DNA of 64,000 nt, taken from Olleya namhaensis (lineage in GTDB: Bacteria > Bacteroidota > Bacteroidia > Flavobacteriales > Flavobacteriaceae). Position numbers and translations under genes: made by a program. The notes under the pieces were generated by a model that was not told the origin of the DNA, searched no databases, and saw only the letters and a list, made by a program, of their open reading frames with translations. The stretch is taken from the NCBI RefSeq assembly GCF_900114005.1, contig NZ_FORM01000002.1, positions 186,001 through 250,000 on the forward strand, written 5' to 3'. Positions 17,415 through 26,637 of the stretch are shown here, one piece after another; within the stretch, counting starts at the first letter, position 1, and each line of letters begins with the position of its first letter.

Positions 17415-17448
17415 GCATAAAAAAAACCTGCTAATGTTATTAGCAGGC
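17415..17448 (-). terminator. Rho-independent terminator after hppA
   Basis: On the minus strand CCTGCTAAT-AAC-ATTAGCAGG forms a 9-bp stem followed by eight T residues. It lies 25 bases beyond the pyrophosphatase stop codon. Confidence 0.9.
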
Positions 17449-17472
17449 GTAAAATTTATAATTTTAATACAG

Positions 17473-19893
17473 TTAGCCCTTTTTTACATTTACCGATTTA
17501 ATAATTTTCTTATCCGCCTCAATACGTGCATTATTATCGGCTTCAAACGCTTTTATTTTAGTTTCGACGTCAGTCTTAACACCCTTAAAGGTTTCCGTTT
17601 TAACAACTGTTTCTCCATTAACCACAATAGTATATATTATAACAGCTTCAGCCACATTACTGTCTGCAACCATTTGTTTTTCAATAGTAACGTCTTCTGT
17701 ATGTGCTACACCTGTATCAGCATGACCACCTAAAATTGGTGCAATCACCAACCCAATTAAACACGTTAGTTTTATTAAAATATTCATCGATGGTCCAGAC
17801 GTATCTTTAAACGGATCACCAACTGTATCTCCAGTAACAGCAGCTTTATGTGCATCACTTCCTTTATAAGTCATTTCGCCATTAATCTCTACACCAGCCT
17901 CAAAAGACTTTTTTGCATTATCCCAAGCACCACCAGCATTGTTTTGAAAAATAGCCCATAAAACACCGCTAACAGTAACACCTGCCATATAACCTCCTAA
18001 CATTTCGGCAACAGCCAAATGATGCATTCCAAAAAGTAATGGCACAAAAGCTATCACCAACGGAAAACCAATAGTTAATAACCCCGGTAACATCATTTCT
18101 TTTAAAGACGCTTTAGTAGATATAGCCACACATTTATCATATTCGGGCTTTCCGGTACCTTCCATAATACCAGGGATTTCTTTAAACTGGCGTCGTACTT
18201 CTTCTACCATTTCCATAGCTGCTTTACCAACCGCATTCATGGCTAAAGCCGAAAACACAACAGGCACCATTCCTCCAACAAATAACATTGCTAAAACCGG
18301 TGCTTTAAAAATATTTATACCGTCAATTCCTGTAAACGTTACATAAGCAGCAAACAACGCTAACGATGTTAATGCTGCGGATGCGATAGCAAACCCTTTT
18401 CCTGTTGCAGCTGTTGTGTTACCAACCGAGTCTAATATGTCCGTACGCTCTCTTACAATCGGATCTTGCTCACTCATTTCTGCAATACCTCCGGCATTAT
18501 CAGATATTGGACCAAAAGCATCAATTGCTAATTGCATAGCTGTTGTAGCCATCATAGCAGAGGCAGCTAAAGCAACACCATAAAATCCTGCTAATGCATA
18601 AGACGACCAAATGGCTGCTGCAAATAATAATACCGATGGAAATGTAGAAATCATTCCCGTAGCTAAACCTGCAATTATATTTGTTCCTGCTCCGGTACTA
18701 GATTGTTGTACAATTTTTAAAATCGGCTTTTTACCTAATCCTGTATAATACTCCGTTACAGATGATATTACCGCTCCAACAAATAGCCCAACTAATGTCG
18801 AATAAAACACACGCATAGAGGACACTTCTATAGTACCTTCTCCAAAAAAGTTCATTTGCATAGTTTCTGGTAACATCCAAGTTACTAATCCATAACAAGC
18901 TGCTGCCACCAATGCAATAGATACCCAATTACCACGGTTTAAAGCGCCCATTACTTCGGGCTCCTTAGCATCATTACTATTTATTTTGACTAATAAAGTT
19001 CCTATAATAGAAATAATAATTCCGACACCAGCAATAGACATTGGTAATAAAATTGGTCCAATACCTCCAAAAGCATCATCTATATTTCCTCCCATATCTT
19101 TAATCACATAATTACCCAATACCATTGCTGCTAGTACTGTTGCAACATAAGATCCAAATAAATCAGCTCCCATACCTGCTACATCTCCAACATTATCACC
19201 AACATTATCTGCAATAGTTGCTGGATTACGAGGATCATCTTCTGGTATACCAGCTTCTACCTTACCTACTAAATCAGCACCAACATCGGCTGCTTTAGTA
19301 TAAATACCGCCACCAACACGAGCAAACAAAGCAATTGACTCTGCACCTAAAGAAAACCCAGCTAAGGTCTCTAACACAAGTGTCATGTCCTCTGTATTAG
19401 TCCAGCCATCTGGCATAAATACAAACTTGTAAAATATTATAAAAAAGGCAGTCAACCCTAAAACAGCTAATCCTGCAACACCAAGTCCCATTACTGTTCC
19501 GCCTCCAAAAGATATTTTTAAAGCACTTGGCAGACTTGTTTTTGCTGCCTGTGTTGTTCTAACGTTAGTTTTGGTTGCGATCTTCATACCTATATTTCCC
19601 GCAAAAGCAGAAAAAATAGCCCCGCAGATAAAAGCAATTACTATTAAATAACTAGTAGTGGGTACAAAATACGCGACTACAGCAAGTAAGACACTTACTA
19701 TAACTACAAAAATTGAAAGCAATCTATACTCGGCATTTAAAAAAGCTAAAGCCCCTTCGTAGATGTGATCCGAAATCTCTTTCATCTTACCATCACCAGA
19801 ATCTTGCTTCATTACCCAAGATTGTTTAATAATCATGTAAATTAAGCCCAAAATTGCCATAGCAATAGGCATATATATCATCATTGATTCCAT
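17473..19893 (-). CDS. hppA: Membrane-bound ion-translocating pyrophosphatase, K+-dependent type
   Basis: An 806-residue integral membrane pyrophosphatase with about 16 helices. It hydrolyses PPi and pumps Na+ and/or H+ out of the cytoplasm. Signature loops are present: [40 protein letters not shown], and near the C-terminus DNAKKSFE and [18 protein letters not shown]. Alanine in [13 protein letters not shown] (K+-independent enzymes have Lys there) marks the K+-dependent class, many of which are Na+ pumps. After the last conserved helix there is an extra hydrophilic tail of about 85 residues (from GHADTG), absent from shorter homologues. The soluble pyrophosphatase gene lies immediately upstream on the same strand. 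Confidence 0.94.
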   Translation of the reverse strand: MESMMIYMPIAMAILGLIYMIIKQSWVMKQDSGDGKMKEISDHIYEGALAFLNAEYRLLSIFVVIVSVLLAVVAYFVPTTSYLIVIAFICGAIFSAFAGNIGMKIATKTNVRTTQAAKTSLPSALKISFGGGTVMGLGVAGLAVLGLTAFFIIFYKFVFMPDGWTNTEDMTLVLETLAGFSLGAESIALFARVGGGIYTKAADVGADLVGKVEAGIPEDDPRNPATIADNVGDNVGDVAGMGADLFGSYVATVLAAMVLGNYVIKDMGGNIDDAFGGIGPILLPMSIAGVGIIISIIGTLLVKINSNDAKEPEVMGALNRGNWVSIALVAAACYGLVTWMLPETMQMNFFGEGTIEVSSMRVFYSTLVGLFVGAVISSVTEYYTGLGKKPILKIVQQSSTGAGTNIIAGLATGMISTFPSVLLFAAAIWSSYALAGFYGVALAASAMMATTAMQLAIDAFGPISDNAGGIAEMSEQDPIVRERTDILDSVGNTTAATGKGFAIASAALTSLALFAAYVTFTGIDGINIFKAPVLAMLFVGGMVPVVFSALAMNAVGKAAMEMVEEVRRQFKEIPGIMEGTGKPEYDKCVAISTKASLKEMMLPGLLTIGFPLVIAFVPLLFGMHHLAVAEMLGGYMAGVTVSGVLWAIFQNNAGGAWDNAKKSFEAGVEINGEMTYKGSDAHKAAVTGDTVGDPFKDTSGPSMNILIKLTCLIGLVIAPILGGHADTGVAHTEDVTIEKQMVADSNVAEAVIIYTIVVNGETVVKTETFKGVKTDVETKIKAFEADNNARIEADKKIIKSVNVKKG

Positions 19894-19924
19894 ATAAGTT
19901 TGTTTATTAGGTTGTTAAGTATTG

Positions 19925-19952
19925 CTAAAGTAACAAATCAAATAGAAACAAA
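19925..19952 (-). promoter_or_regulatory. Possible hppA promoter
   Basis: On the minus strand TTTG (19949-19952) and TACTTTAG (19925-19932) stand 16 bases apart, 31 bases ahead of the hppA start. The -7 match is imperfect. Confidence 0.35.
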
Positions 19953-20084
19953 AATATTAAAATGATAATTTTTTAACATTAAAATTATATTATCAATAAT
20001 TTAAAAACCAATTAAACATCAAAAAAATAAAATAAACTGACTTTATATTAACAGATTACTAATACAAATACTTGTGCAAAACAA

Positions 20085-20116
20085 AAACCCCTTTTACTTT
20101 GCAGTAAAAGGGGTTT
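20085..20116 (-). terminator. Rho-independent terminator after ppa
   Basis: A perfect 14-bp stem (AAACCCCTTTTACT / AGTAAAAGGGGTTT) with a 4-base loop, followed on the minus strand by a T-rich run. It separates ppa from hppA transcription. Confidence 0.92.
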
Positions 20117-20139
20117 AATATTTTGGATAAATTTACTTC

Positions 20140-20667
20140 TTAGATAGTAAAATTACCATTTTTCTTATGCTCGCTATTCTCATAACGCTCAACACATTTA
20201 TTTAAAATCTCATAGGCTTCTTTTGCATCACCCCATGCTCCGATATCTACTTTTTTCATTTCTAAGTCCTTATATACTTGAAAAAAGTGAGTGATTTCTT
20301 TAACTCTGTGAGGATTTAAATCGTCAATATCGTTGTAGCTATTCCAAATTGGATCTGTAGTTGGTACACAAATAATTTTTTCGTCTGGTCCTTTTTCATC
20401 AGCCATGTGGAATACACCAATTGGCTTAACCTCCATTACACAACCTGGAAAAGTTGGCTCAGTTCCCATAACTAAAACATCTAATGGATCACCATCTAAT
20501 GCTAATGTTTCTGGAATAAAACCGTAATCTCCTGGATACATCATTGAAGAAAATAACATACGGTCAAAACGGATTTTATTTAATTCAAAATCGTATTCGT
20601 ATTTATTTCTGCTTCCTTTTGGTATCTCTATTAATACATCAAATGTTAATTTTCCTCCTGGACTCAT
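20140..20667 (-). CDS. ppa: Inorganic pyrophosphatase, family I
   Basis: A 175-residue soluble family I enzyme that hydrolyses cytosolic PPi and drives biosynthetic reactions forward. Metal-binding signature DGDPLDVLVMG, the upstream MMYPGDYGFIPETLALDGD and IICVPTTDP are present, and the length is normal. It has its own promoter and terminator and sits next to the membrane pyrophosphatase gene, so the cell holds a heat-releasing and an energy-conserving route for PPi side by side. Confidence 0.96.
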   Translation of the reverse strand: MSPGGKLTFDVLIEIPKGSRNKYEYDFELNKIRFDRMLFSSMMYPGDYGFIPETLALDGDPLDVLVMGTEPTFPGCVMEVKPIGVFHMADEKGPDEKIICVPTTDPIWNSYNDIDDLNPHRVKEITHFFQVYKDLEMKKVDIGAWGDAKEAYEILNKCVERYENSEHKKNGNFTI

Positions 20668-20729
20668 ATTCTTTATTTTTAGTTTCCGTCAAGCGGAATT
20701 TAAATATTAATTTTTACTTTTTCGGGATG

Positions 20730-20760
20730 CGAAAGTACGAGATTATTTAGGTATTGGCAA
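20730..20760 (-). promoter_or_regulatory. Promoter of ppa
   Basis: On the minus strand TTG (20758-20760), a 20-base spacer and TACTTTCG (20730-20737) give a well-spaced Bacteroidota promoter. The leader, about 60 bases long, contains a small TTCCG/CGGAA hairpin at 20684-20698. Confidence 0.55.
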
Positions 20761-20835
20761 GAGAAACGTTTTGATTTTTGCCAACAACACTATTTTTATC
20801 CTATTTTCAATTTAGACTAAGTCAAAAACAACCAG

Positions 20836-21930
20836 TTATATAGGCTTTAAAACCCACAGTTCTACTTCTTCTAAAGCACGCCAATGTTGATCTCTTTTTG
20901 TTTTATCAGAAGCCAATTTAACTTTACGTTTTAAACATTTTTCTAACTCAAAGCGTCCACCTTCTGCTAATTCCTTTTCTATAGGGTGTGCTTTAGTTAC
21001 TTCTGTTATCTGAGCCAGGTTTGAAAACAACAAGACTAACTTACCGTCTGGCAATAAACGTTGTTTTGCACTTTCAAAAAAGTCAGGAAACAAACTTTCG
21101 TTATAATATATAGCTTCGTCTAACCTATTTAAACGACTAGACGTTGGTAACCACGGTGGGTTAAAAACAATCAGCTCCGTTTGCTTTTCATGTGTTCCAA
21201 AAAGATTAGCGTATTCCAACGTAATTTTTCTAGACAACTTGGTATCCTTAATAGATTCGTTTAATCCAAAAATAGCATTAGGATTAGTATCCGTACCATG
21301 TACTTTTTGAAAACCGTGTTTTACCATTTGCAGTGATAACACACCACTTCCAATTCCCACATCAATTGCGGATTTTTTTGGTCCTTCATAACGCTTTAAC
21401 CAATTGTCAAATAAAATTAAATGATCATAACGCGTTGGAAAGTACGTCCCAAAATAAGGATGTATTTTATTACGTAACACAGGAATGTTTACACCATTTT
21501 CATACCATTGCCATGCACTGTTAAGTCCTTGAACTTGTACAAATGGCAATAAAAAACGACTAGCTTCTGGATATAATTTTTCTAACCAACCAATAGCTGG
21601 TGCTTTTTTGACTGCTAATTTATAATCAACAATTTCGATCAAAATTAAGCTAGACAATTTTTTATATTGCGCTCTGTATTCGCGTTGCTCTTTAAAAGAC
21701 TTATTAGGCAACTTTTTATGTAAGTAAACTTTTAACTCCTTTAATAGTGTTAATCCATTACTATAAAATGCTGTTATTAATACAGGATGACCAGCTTCTA
21801 ATGTTTTTATTGTTAATCTAACATCTGTTCCTTTACTAAATAACATTAACTGTTTATCTGAAACAATTATTTCTGGCTTATTTAGAGTTAACTCTGACAT
21901 GCCATTTACTTCTGCTTTTGATACAGCCAT
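20836..21930 (-). CDS. Class I SAM-dependent methyltransferase, N6-adenine/glutamine type
   Basis: 364 residues from the ATG at 21930; an alternative in-frame ATG lies at 21900. The C-terminal Rossmann domain shows SAIDVGIGSGVLSLQMVKHG (SAM-binding motif I) and VFNPPWLP (motif IV, NPPW, used by enzymes that methylate an amide or exocyclic amine nitrogen). The N-terminal 150 residues do not match a family I recognise. An rRNA or protein substrate in the style of RlmG, RsmC or PrmC is possible, but the target is not evident. It is flanked by unrelated genes. Confidence 0.75.
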   Translation of the reverse strand: MAVSKAEVNGMSELTLNKPEIIVSDKQLMLFSKGTDVRLTIKTLEAGHPVLITAFYSNGLTLLKELKVYLHKKLPNKSFKEQREYRAQYKKLSSLILIEIVDYKLAVKKAPAIGWLEKLYPEASRFLLPFVQVQGLNSAWQWYENGVNIPVLRNKIHPYFGTYFPTRYDHLILFDNWLKRYEGPKKSAIDVGIGSGVLSLQMVKHGFQKVHGTDTNPNAIFGLNESIKDTKLSRKITLEYANLFGTHEKQTELIVFNPPWLPTSSRLNRLDEAIYYNESLFPDFFESAKQRLLPDGKLVLLFSNLAQITEVTKAHPIEKELAEGGRFELEKCLKRKVKLASDKTKRDQHWRALEEVELWVLKPI

Positions 21931-22011
21931 ATATATTTTAAATTGAAACGTTTTGCAAACTACAACAGCACGCAAGACGTAAGATTGAAATCAATAATTT
22001 ACTATTTGTTT

Positions 22012-24513
22012 TTAGAAGTAGAAACCAAAACTACCGGTAATACCAAATTTTCTAGCATCTGGATTAGTTACTGGATCCAAATAGTTACCTCTAAAATTAA
22101 AGTCTATTCTAAAGACTTTAAAAATATTACCTACACCAACGCTATACTCATAATACGCTTCAGTCTTTGGTGCTCTATAAACTAAACCTGACGCATTAAT
22201 ATCTCTATTTTCCTGAGAAACATCTCCAATAACGCCTCTTGCTCCAACAATAGCTCTTAAATTATACTTTTTAAGAAATGGAATACGAGAAAATAAACGT
22301 CCGTTAAAGTTATGCTCAATATGCAATGTTGCATATTCATCCGTAACAAACTCGTAAAAATCTAAGTTCGAAAACGTATTATATATTGAAAAATAACTTT
22401 GATTACCTGGCACAACGCTAAGTAATCCTAATGGCACTTCTCCAAATGTTTTTCCTGCTTCAATAGTAGTATATAAACGACCATAACCTCCTAAAGCCCA
22501 TGGTTGGGTGTAAGAAAATTGTAATCTTGTATAATCAAAATCACTATTTAAAACACTTTTATCTCCAACAGTTACTTGAGCAAATAGCCTTGCAAAATCA
22601 TCGTTTTTAGTACGACGCTCTACTCCATACCCTGTCATTTCACGTTTTGGAAAATAAGACATAGAAAAGGCTGTTTCGTATTGCTTAACTTCAGATTTAG
22701 TTGCTGTTTGTGTGGCATCTGTAAAATAATCTAAACTAAACGTTTGAGAGGCAGATTCCAAAGTTCTATAACTTCCGCTTAAGCGAGTAATTACATTTCT
22801 AAAAGGCTCAGCTTCGATAGATAATGTACTTAAATTTAAGTTAGTTAATTTATCATTTGTCCCTGTCCCAACTACAGAGCTACTGGCTAAACTTCGCCCT
22901 AAAACATCAGTACTAGTGGTTAAACTAGCTCCAATTTGCTCCACATCACGACGGTTACCTCCAGAGATAATTAAACGACTACGCTTATCAAGTAACCATT
23001 TACCTGATAGACCATATTTAAACTTATTATCTCTAAACCCGTAGGCTGTAAATCCTTCAATACGCCATAAATCGTTTTGCCCAAAATAAGTACGTCCTCC
23101 TGCTCTTAACCTTACTCCTTCTACTTCATTATAACCAAATGTTGAAAAGATCGGACCATAATCTAAATTAAGCTGAGGAAACTCTACATAACCCGAAGCT
23201 AGTATACTTCCTAAGTTATATAGGCGTTTAAATTTTTGAGTGTTTTTTAAAGAGTCCAGCATGACGTATACGCCTTTTTCGTCCTTACTTAAGGTTTCCA
23301 TTCGGTTTTGGTCCCAAAAACTATCGTCTTGATTATAAATATCTTCATCAAAACTGAATACTTTTTCTTTATAAAACTTAGGGTCTTTTTCTTGATCAAA
23401 CTTATAGTTATCGTACAATGTAGTACGCTTACCATAAATACCTTTTGATTTTTCTTTTTTATTAAAAGCAAAATCACTCATAAAGTAATCACGCTTTATT
23501 AAAAACACCGAGTCGTTTAAGACCTCAAACTCTTGTTCTATATAAATTTCTTTTACCCAGTTTATGTTGGCACTTTTAGAAGCCTGCATATTAATTTCCT
23601 TAATTGCGAAGGTGGTATCTGCAACCCAAAAATCGCCTTTAAAAGTTAATTCGTTTTTACGTCTTGGATAATAAATAATATTATAACACCATTTATTATC
23701 TATATAACTACTATCTGCTAATACGTAGTTATAGGTCTGAATTCCTGTTCTGGAAATTGGACTAGTAAAACTTTTATCAAAAAACTTAAGGTAATTATCA
23801 TACACATCGTATTCTGAATATAAGTCATCCACAAAGTCAATAATAATTTGATTATTACTAAACCCTGAGTTTTTGTTTCCTTTTAAAATATCACGCTTTG
23901 CCTTGGTTATATTATCTCCATAGACCTCGCTAGACGACTCGTTAATAAACATTGGCAAATACGTTTTACCTGTAACTTTAGACGTATCCACTTGATCAAA
24001 AACAAACTCCATACCTCTAAATAGTTTACTTTCCATTAAAGTGCTGTCCACTGTATTAAGGTCAAACTCTACTTTCTCGTATTTATCATACTGGTATTGT
24101 TTGTACTTTTTTAAACCGTTACTACGTTTGTTAGCCCAGATTTTTCTAAGAATATCAATTGCTGGGTTATTTTTTTTAGACTGCTTACCTGATACAATAA
24201 AGACTTCGTCAAGTGCAGCAACTTCTTCTTTTAGAATAAATTTTAAATCGTAATTAACTTTTTTCTCAAGCTTAATTTCTTGTGTTTCAAAACTAATAAA
24301 AGAGACTACAATGGTGTCCCATGTGTTTTCGTCTTCAAGATAAAAACGACCTTCCTCATTGGTAATAACACCAACAGACGATCCTTTAAAAACGACATTT
24401 GCAAAAGATATTGGCTGATCAAACTCGTCAAAAACAACACCACTGACCTTAGTTTGTGCGATTGCAAAAAGACTTCCGAAGATAAAAAAGAGGCAAAAAA
24501 GTTTACTATTCAT
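22012..24513 (-). CDS. DUF5686 family outer membrane protein with carboxypeptidase-like regulatory domain
   Basis: 833 residues. A signal peptide precedes a CarboxypepD_reg-like beta-sandwich (TKVSGVVFDEFDQPISFANV, about residues 20-110). The DUF5686 body follows (NPAIDILRKIWANK, YQYDKYEKVEFDLN), and the C-terminal half is a barrel with alternating strands ending FGITGSFGFYF. DUF5686 proteins are widespread Bacteroidota outer-membrane proteins without assigned function. It lies 77 bases downstream of pdhB with a hairpin between them. Confidence 0.85.
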   Translation of the reverse strand: MNSKLFCLFFIFGSLFAIAQTKVSGVVFDEFDQPISFANVVFKGSSVGVITNEEGRFYLEDENTWDTIVVSFISFETQEIKLEKKVNYDLKFILKEEVAALDEVFIVSGKQSKKNNPAIDILRKIWANKRSNGLKKYKQYQYDKYEKVEFDLNTVDSTLMESKLFRGMEFVFDQVDTSKVTGKTYLPMFINESSSEVYGDNITKAKRDILKGNKNSGFSNNQIIIDFVDDLYSEYDVYDNYLKFFDKSFTSPISRTGIQTYNYVLADSSYIDNKWCYNIIYYPRRKNELTFKGDFWVADTTFAIKEINMQASKSANINWVKEIYIEQEFEVLNDSVFLIKRDYFMSDFAFNKKEKSKGIYGKRTTLYDNYKFDQEKDPKFYKEKVFSFDEDIYNQDDSFWDQNRMETLSKDEKGVYVMLDSLKNTQKFKRLYNLGSILASGYVEFPQLNLDYGPIFSTFGYNEVEGVRLRAGGRTYFGQNDLWRIEGFTAYGFRDNKFKYGLSGKWLLDKRSRLIISGGNRRDVEQIGASLTTSTDVLGRSLASSSVVGTGTNDKLTNLNLSTLSIEAEPFRNVITRLSGSYRTLESASQTFSLDYFTDATQTATKSEVKQYETAFSMSYFPKREMTGYGVERRTKNDDFARLFAQVTVGDKSVLNSDFDYTRLQFSYTQPWALGGYGRLYTTIEAGKTFGEVPLGLLSVVPGNQSYFSIYNTFSNLDFYEFVTDEYATLHIEHNFNGRLFSRIPFLKKYNLRAIVGARGVIGDVSQENRDINASGLVYRAPKTEAYYEYSVGVGNIFKVFRIDFNFRGNYLDPVTNPDARKFGITGSFGFYF

Positions 24514-24531
24514 ATTTAGGCATTTAATACA

Positions 24532-24567
24532 AAAAGCTTCATCAACAATCGTGCTAATGAAGCTTTT
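24532..24567 (-). terminator. Terminator after the pyruvate dehydrogenase beta gene
   Basis: An 11-bp stem AAAAGCTTCAT/ATGAAGCTTTT with a 14-base loop, 24 bases beyond the pdhB stop on the minus strand. Confidence 0.75.
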
Positions 24568-24590
24568 AATAAATAGAAAATACTATTTTT

Positions 24591-25568
24591 TTATTTATAC
24601 ATTACTTTTTTAACAGCAGTAATAACATCTGTATGGTCCGGTAACCATTCTGCTAATAATACTGGAGAGTAAGGTGCAGGTGTATCTGCAGTGTTAATTT
24701 TTATAATTGGAGCATCTAAATAATCAAATGCTTCACTTTGTACCAAATAAGTAATTTCAGTCGCAACGTTTCCAAATGGCCATGCTTCTTCTAAAATTAT
24801 TAAGCGGTTTGTTTTCTTTACAGATTTAACAATGGCTTCTCTATCCATTGGACGTACTGTACGTAAATCGATAATCTCACAAGAAATACCATCTTTAGCT
24901 AATTGCTCTGCTGCGATATAAGCCTCTTTAATAATCTTACCAAAAGATACGATTGTTACATCTGTACCTTCTCTTTTTATCTCAGCAACTCCTAATGGTA
25001 TTGTGTATTCTCCTTCTGGCACTTCTCCTTTATCACCATACATTTGCTCACTTTCCATGAAGATCACAGGATCGTTATCACGAATTGCAGATTTTAATAA
25101 ACCTTTAGCATCATACGGATTTGAAGGTACTACTACCTTTAGACCTGGTGTATTTGCAAACCAATTTTCAAAAGCCTGAGAGTGTGTTGCACCTAATTGT
25201 CCTGCACTTCCTGTAGGACCTCTAAATACAATAGGACAATTAAATTGTCCACCAGACATTTGTCTAATTTTAGCAGCGTTATTTATAATTTGATCAATAC
25301 CAACTAACGAAAAGTTAAACGTCATGTATTCTACAATTGGTCTGTTACCTGTCATGGTAGAACCTATAGCAATACCAGCAAATCCAAGCTCGGCAATTGG
25401 TGTATCAATAACACGTTTTGCACCAAACTCATCTAACATCCCTTTTGATGCTTTATATGCACCATTATATTCTGCTACTTCTTCTCCCATTAAGTAAATG
25501 CTTTCATCTCTGCGCATTTCTTCACTCATGGCTTCACATATAGCTTCTCTAAATTGAATTGTCTTCAT
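24591..25568 (-). CDS. pdhB: Pyruvate dehydrogenase complex E1 component, beta subunit
   Basis: 325 residues of the alpha-ketoacid dehydrogenase E1 beta family, which with E1 alpha decarboxylates pyruvate using thiamine diphosphate. Features are GEEVAEYNGAYKASKGM, RVIDTPIAELGFAGIAIG, TGSAGQLGATHSQAFE and the transketolase C-domain EIIDLRTVRPMD and LEEAWPFGNV. No E1 alpha or E2 gene is in the window. The branched-chain homologue is an alternative, but the sequence resembles PDH. Confidence 0.92.
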   Translation of the reverse strand: MKTIQFREAICEAMSEEMRRDESIYLMGEEVAEYNGAYKASKGMLDEFGAKRVIDTPIAELGFAGIAIGSTMTGNRPIVEYMTFNFSLVGIDQIINNAAKIRQMSGGQFNCPIVFRGPTGSAGQLGATHSQAFENWFANTPGLKVVVPSNPYDAKGLLKSAIRDNDPVIFMESEQMYGDKGEVPEGEYTIPLGVAEIKREGTDVTIVSFGKIIKEAYIAAEQLAKDGISCEIIDLRTVRPMDREAIVKSVKKTNRLIILEEAWPFGNVATEITYLVQSEAFDYLDAPIIKINTADTPAPYSPVLLAEWLPDHTDVITAVKKVMYK

Positions 25569-25588
25569 CTAAATAATAATTTGAAAAG

Positions 25589-25596
25589 CAAAAATA
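25589..25596 (-). promoter_or_regulatory. -7 promoter element of pdhB
   Basis: TATTTTTG on the minus strand is an exact TAnnTTTG match, 20 bases before the pdhB ATG. Confidence 0.5.
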
Positions 25597-25638
25597 ACAA
25601 TAAATGAAAAACTTTTAACTACAGAATTATTTAAAATT

Positions 25639-25656
25639 TACTATGCATGCATAGTA
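25639..25656. promoter_or_regulatory. 18-bp perfect palindrome in the pdhB/etfB divergent promoter region
   Basis: TACTATGCATGCATAGTA is fully self-complementary. It lies about 43 bases upstream of the pdhB -7 box and 154 bases before etfB, a typical place for a dimeric regulator between divergent genes. No cognate regulator is identifiable in the window. Confidence 0.5.
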
Positions 25657-25742
25657 TTTTTTCGAAATAAAATAATTATCTTCGTGTCCGTAAGATTTAA
25701 GCGGATTTTTAAAGACTTAAATTTATCAAAAATTAAATAAAA

Positions 25743-25781
25743 GTTAGACAAACTATATCGTTATAGTTGATTGCATCTAAC
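25743..25781 (+). promoter_or_regulatory. Hairpin in the etfB 5' leader
   Basis: AACTATA-TCGT-TATAGTT (25751-25768) forms a 7-bp stem with a tetraloop, closed further out by GTTAGA/TCTAAC. It ends 28 bases before the etfB start and may influence mRNA stability or translation. Confidence 0.45.
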
Positions 25782-25809
25782 GTAACAGAACTCATAAAAC
25801 AAAAATAAT

Positions 25810-26556
25810 ATGAAAATTTTAGTGTGTATTAGTCATGTACCAGATACGACATCAAAAATTAATTTTACAGATGGAGATTCAAAATTTGACACAACTGGAG
25901 TGCAATTTGTAATTAATCCAAACGACGAATTTGGTTTAACACGTGCTATGTGGTTTAAAGAAAAACAAGGTGCATCTGTAGATGTTATAAATGTTGGAGG
26001 ACCAGAAACCGAACCTACTTTACGTAAAGCTTTAGCTATTGGTGCAGATACCGCTATTAGAGTTAATACGGAAGCTAAAGATGGGTACCAAGTTGCTAAA
26101 GAAATTGCTAACGTAGTAAAAGAAGGTGGTTACGACTTAGTAATTGCTGGTCGTGAGTCTATTGATTATAACGGTGGAATGGTACCTGGTATGATTGCAG
26201 AAATGATTGACGCAAATTTTGTAACAAACTGTATTAGTTTAGATGTGGATGGTACAACTGCTAAAGCTGTAAGAGAAATTGATGGTGGTAAAGAAACGGT
26301 TGCTACTGCATTACCTTTAGTTATTGGTGGTCAAAAAGGTTTAGTTGAAGAAAGTGATTTACGTATCCCAAACATGAGAGGGATTATGATGGCAAGAAAA
26401 AAACCATTAACTGTTGTTGAGCCAGTTGGCGCGTCTGTTGAAACGTCTTCTGTTAAATTTGAAAAACCTACTCCAAAAGGTGCGGTAACTTTAGTTGCTC
26501 CTGATAATTTAGATGAGTTAGTTAACTTACTTCACAACGAAGCTAAAGTAATATAA
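25810..26556 (+). CDS. etfB: Electron transfer flavoprotein, beta subunit
   Basis: A 248-residue EtfB. It pairs with EtfA to carry electrons from acyl-CoA and related dehydrogenases to the quinone pool. Features are ICISHVPDT near the N-terminus, FVINPNDEFGL, ALAIGADTAIRV, LVIAGRESIDYNGGMVPGMIAE and the C-terminal segment PNMRGIMMARKKPL. It is followed by etfA after an 81-base spacer that holds a nested hairpin. Confidence 0.95.
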   Translation: MKILVCISHVPDTTSKINFTDGDSKFDTTGVQFVINPNDEFGLTRAMWFKEKQGASVDVINVGGPETEPTLRKALAIGADTAIRVNTEAKDGYQVAKEIANVVKEGGYDLVIAGRESIDYNGGMVPGMIAEMIDANFVTNCISLDVDGTTAKAVREIDGGKETVATALPLVIGGQKGLVEESDLRIPNMRGIMMARKKPLTVVEPVGASVETSSVKFEKPTPKGAVTLVAPDNLDELVNLLHNEAKVI

Positions 26557-26563
26557 ATCCAAT

Positions 26564-26620
26564 ATTAAAATTCCGTATTCCAAGAAATCAAACTTTGGAA
26601 TATAGCTTTGGAGTTTTAAT
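26564..26620 (+). promoter_or_regulatory. Nested intercistronic hairpin between etfB and etfA
   Basis: Outer arms ATTAAAATTCC/GGAGTTTTAAT (11 bp with one G-U) enclose an inner stem TATTCCAA/TTGGAATA (26576-26602). The structure ends 17 bases before the etfA ATG. It could mark an RNA processing or stability point that tunes the ratio of the two subunits. Confidence 0.5.
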
Positions 26621-26637
26621 TTTTAAAATAAAAAATT

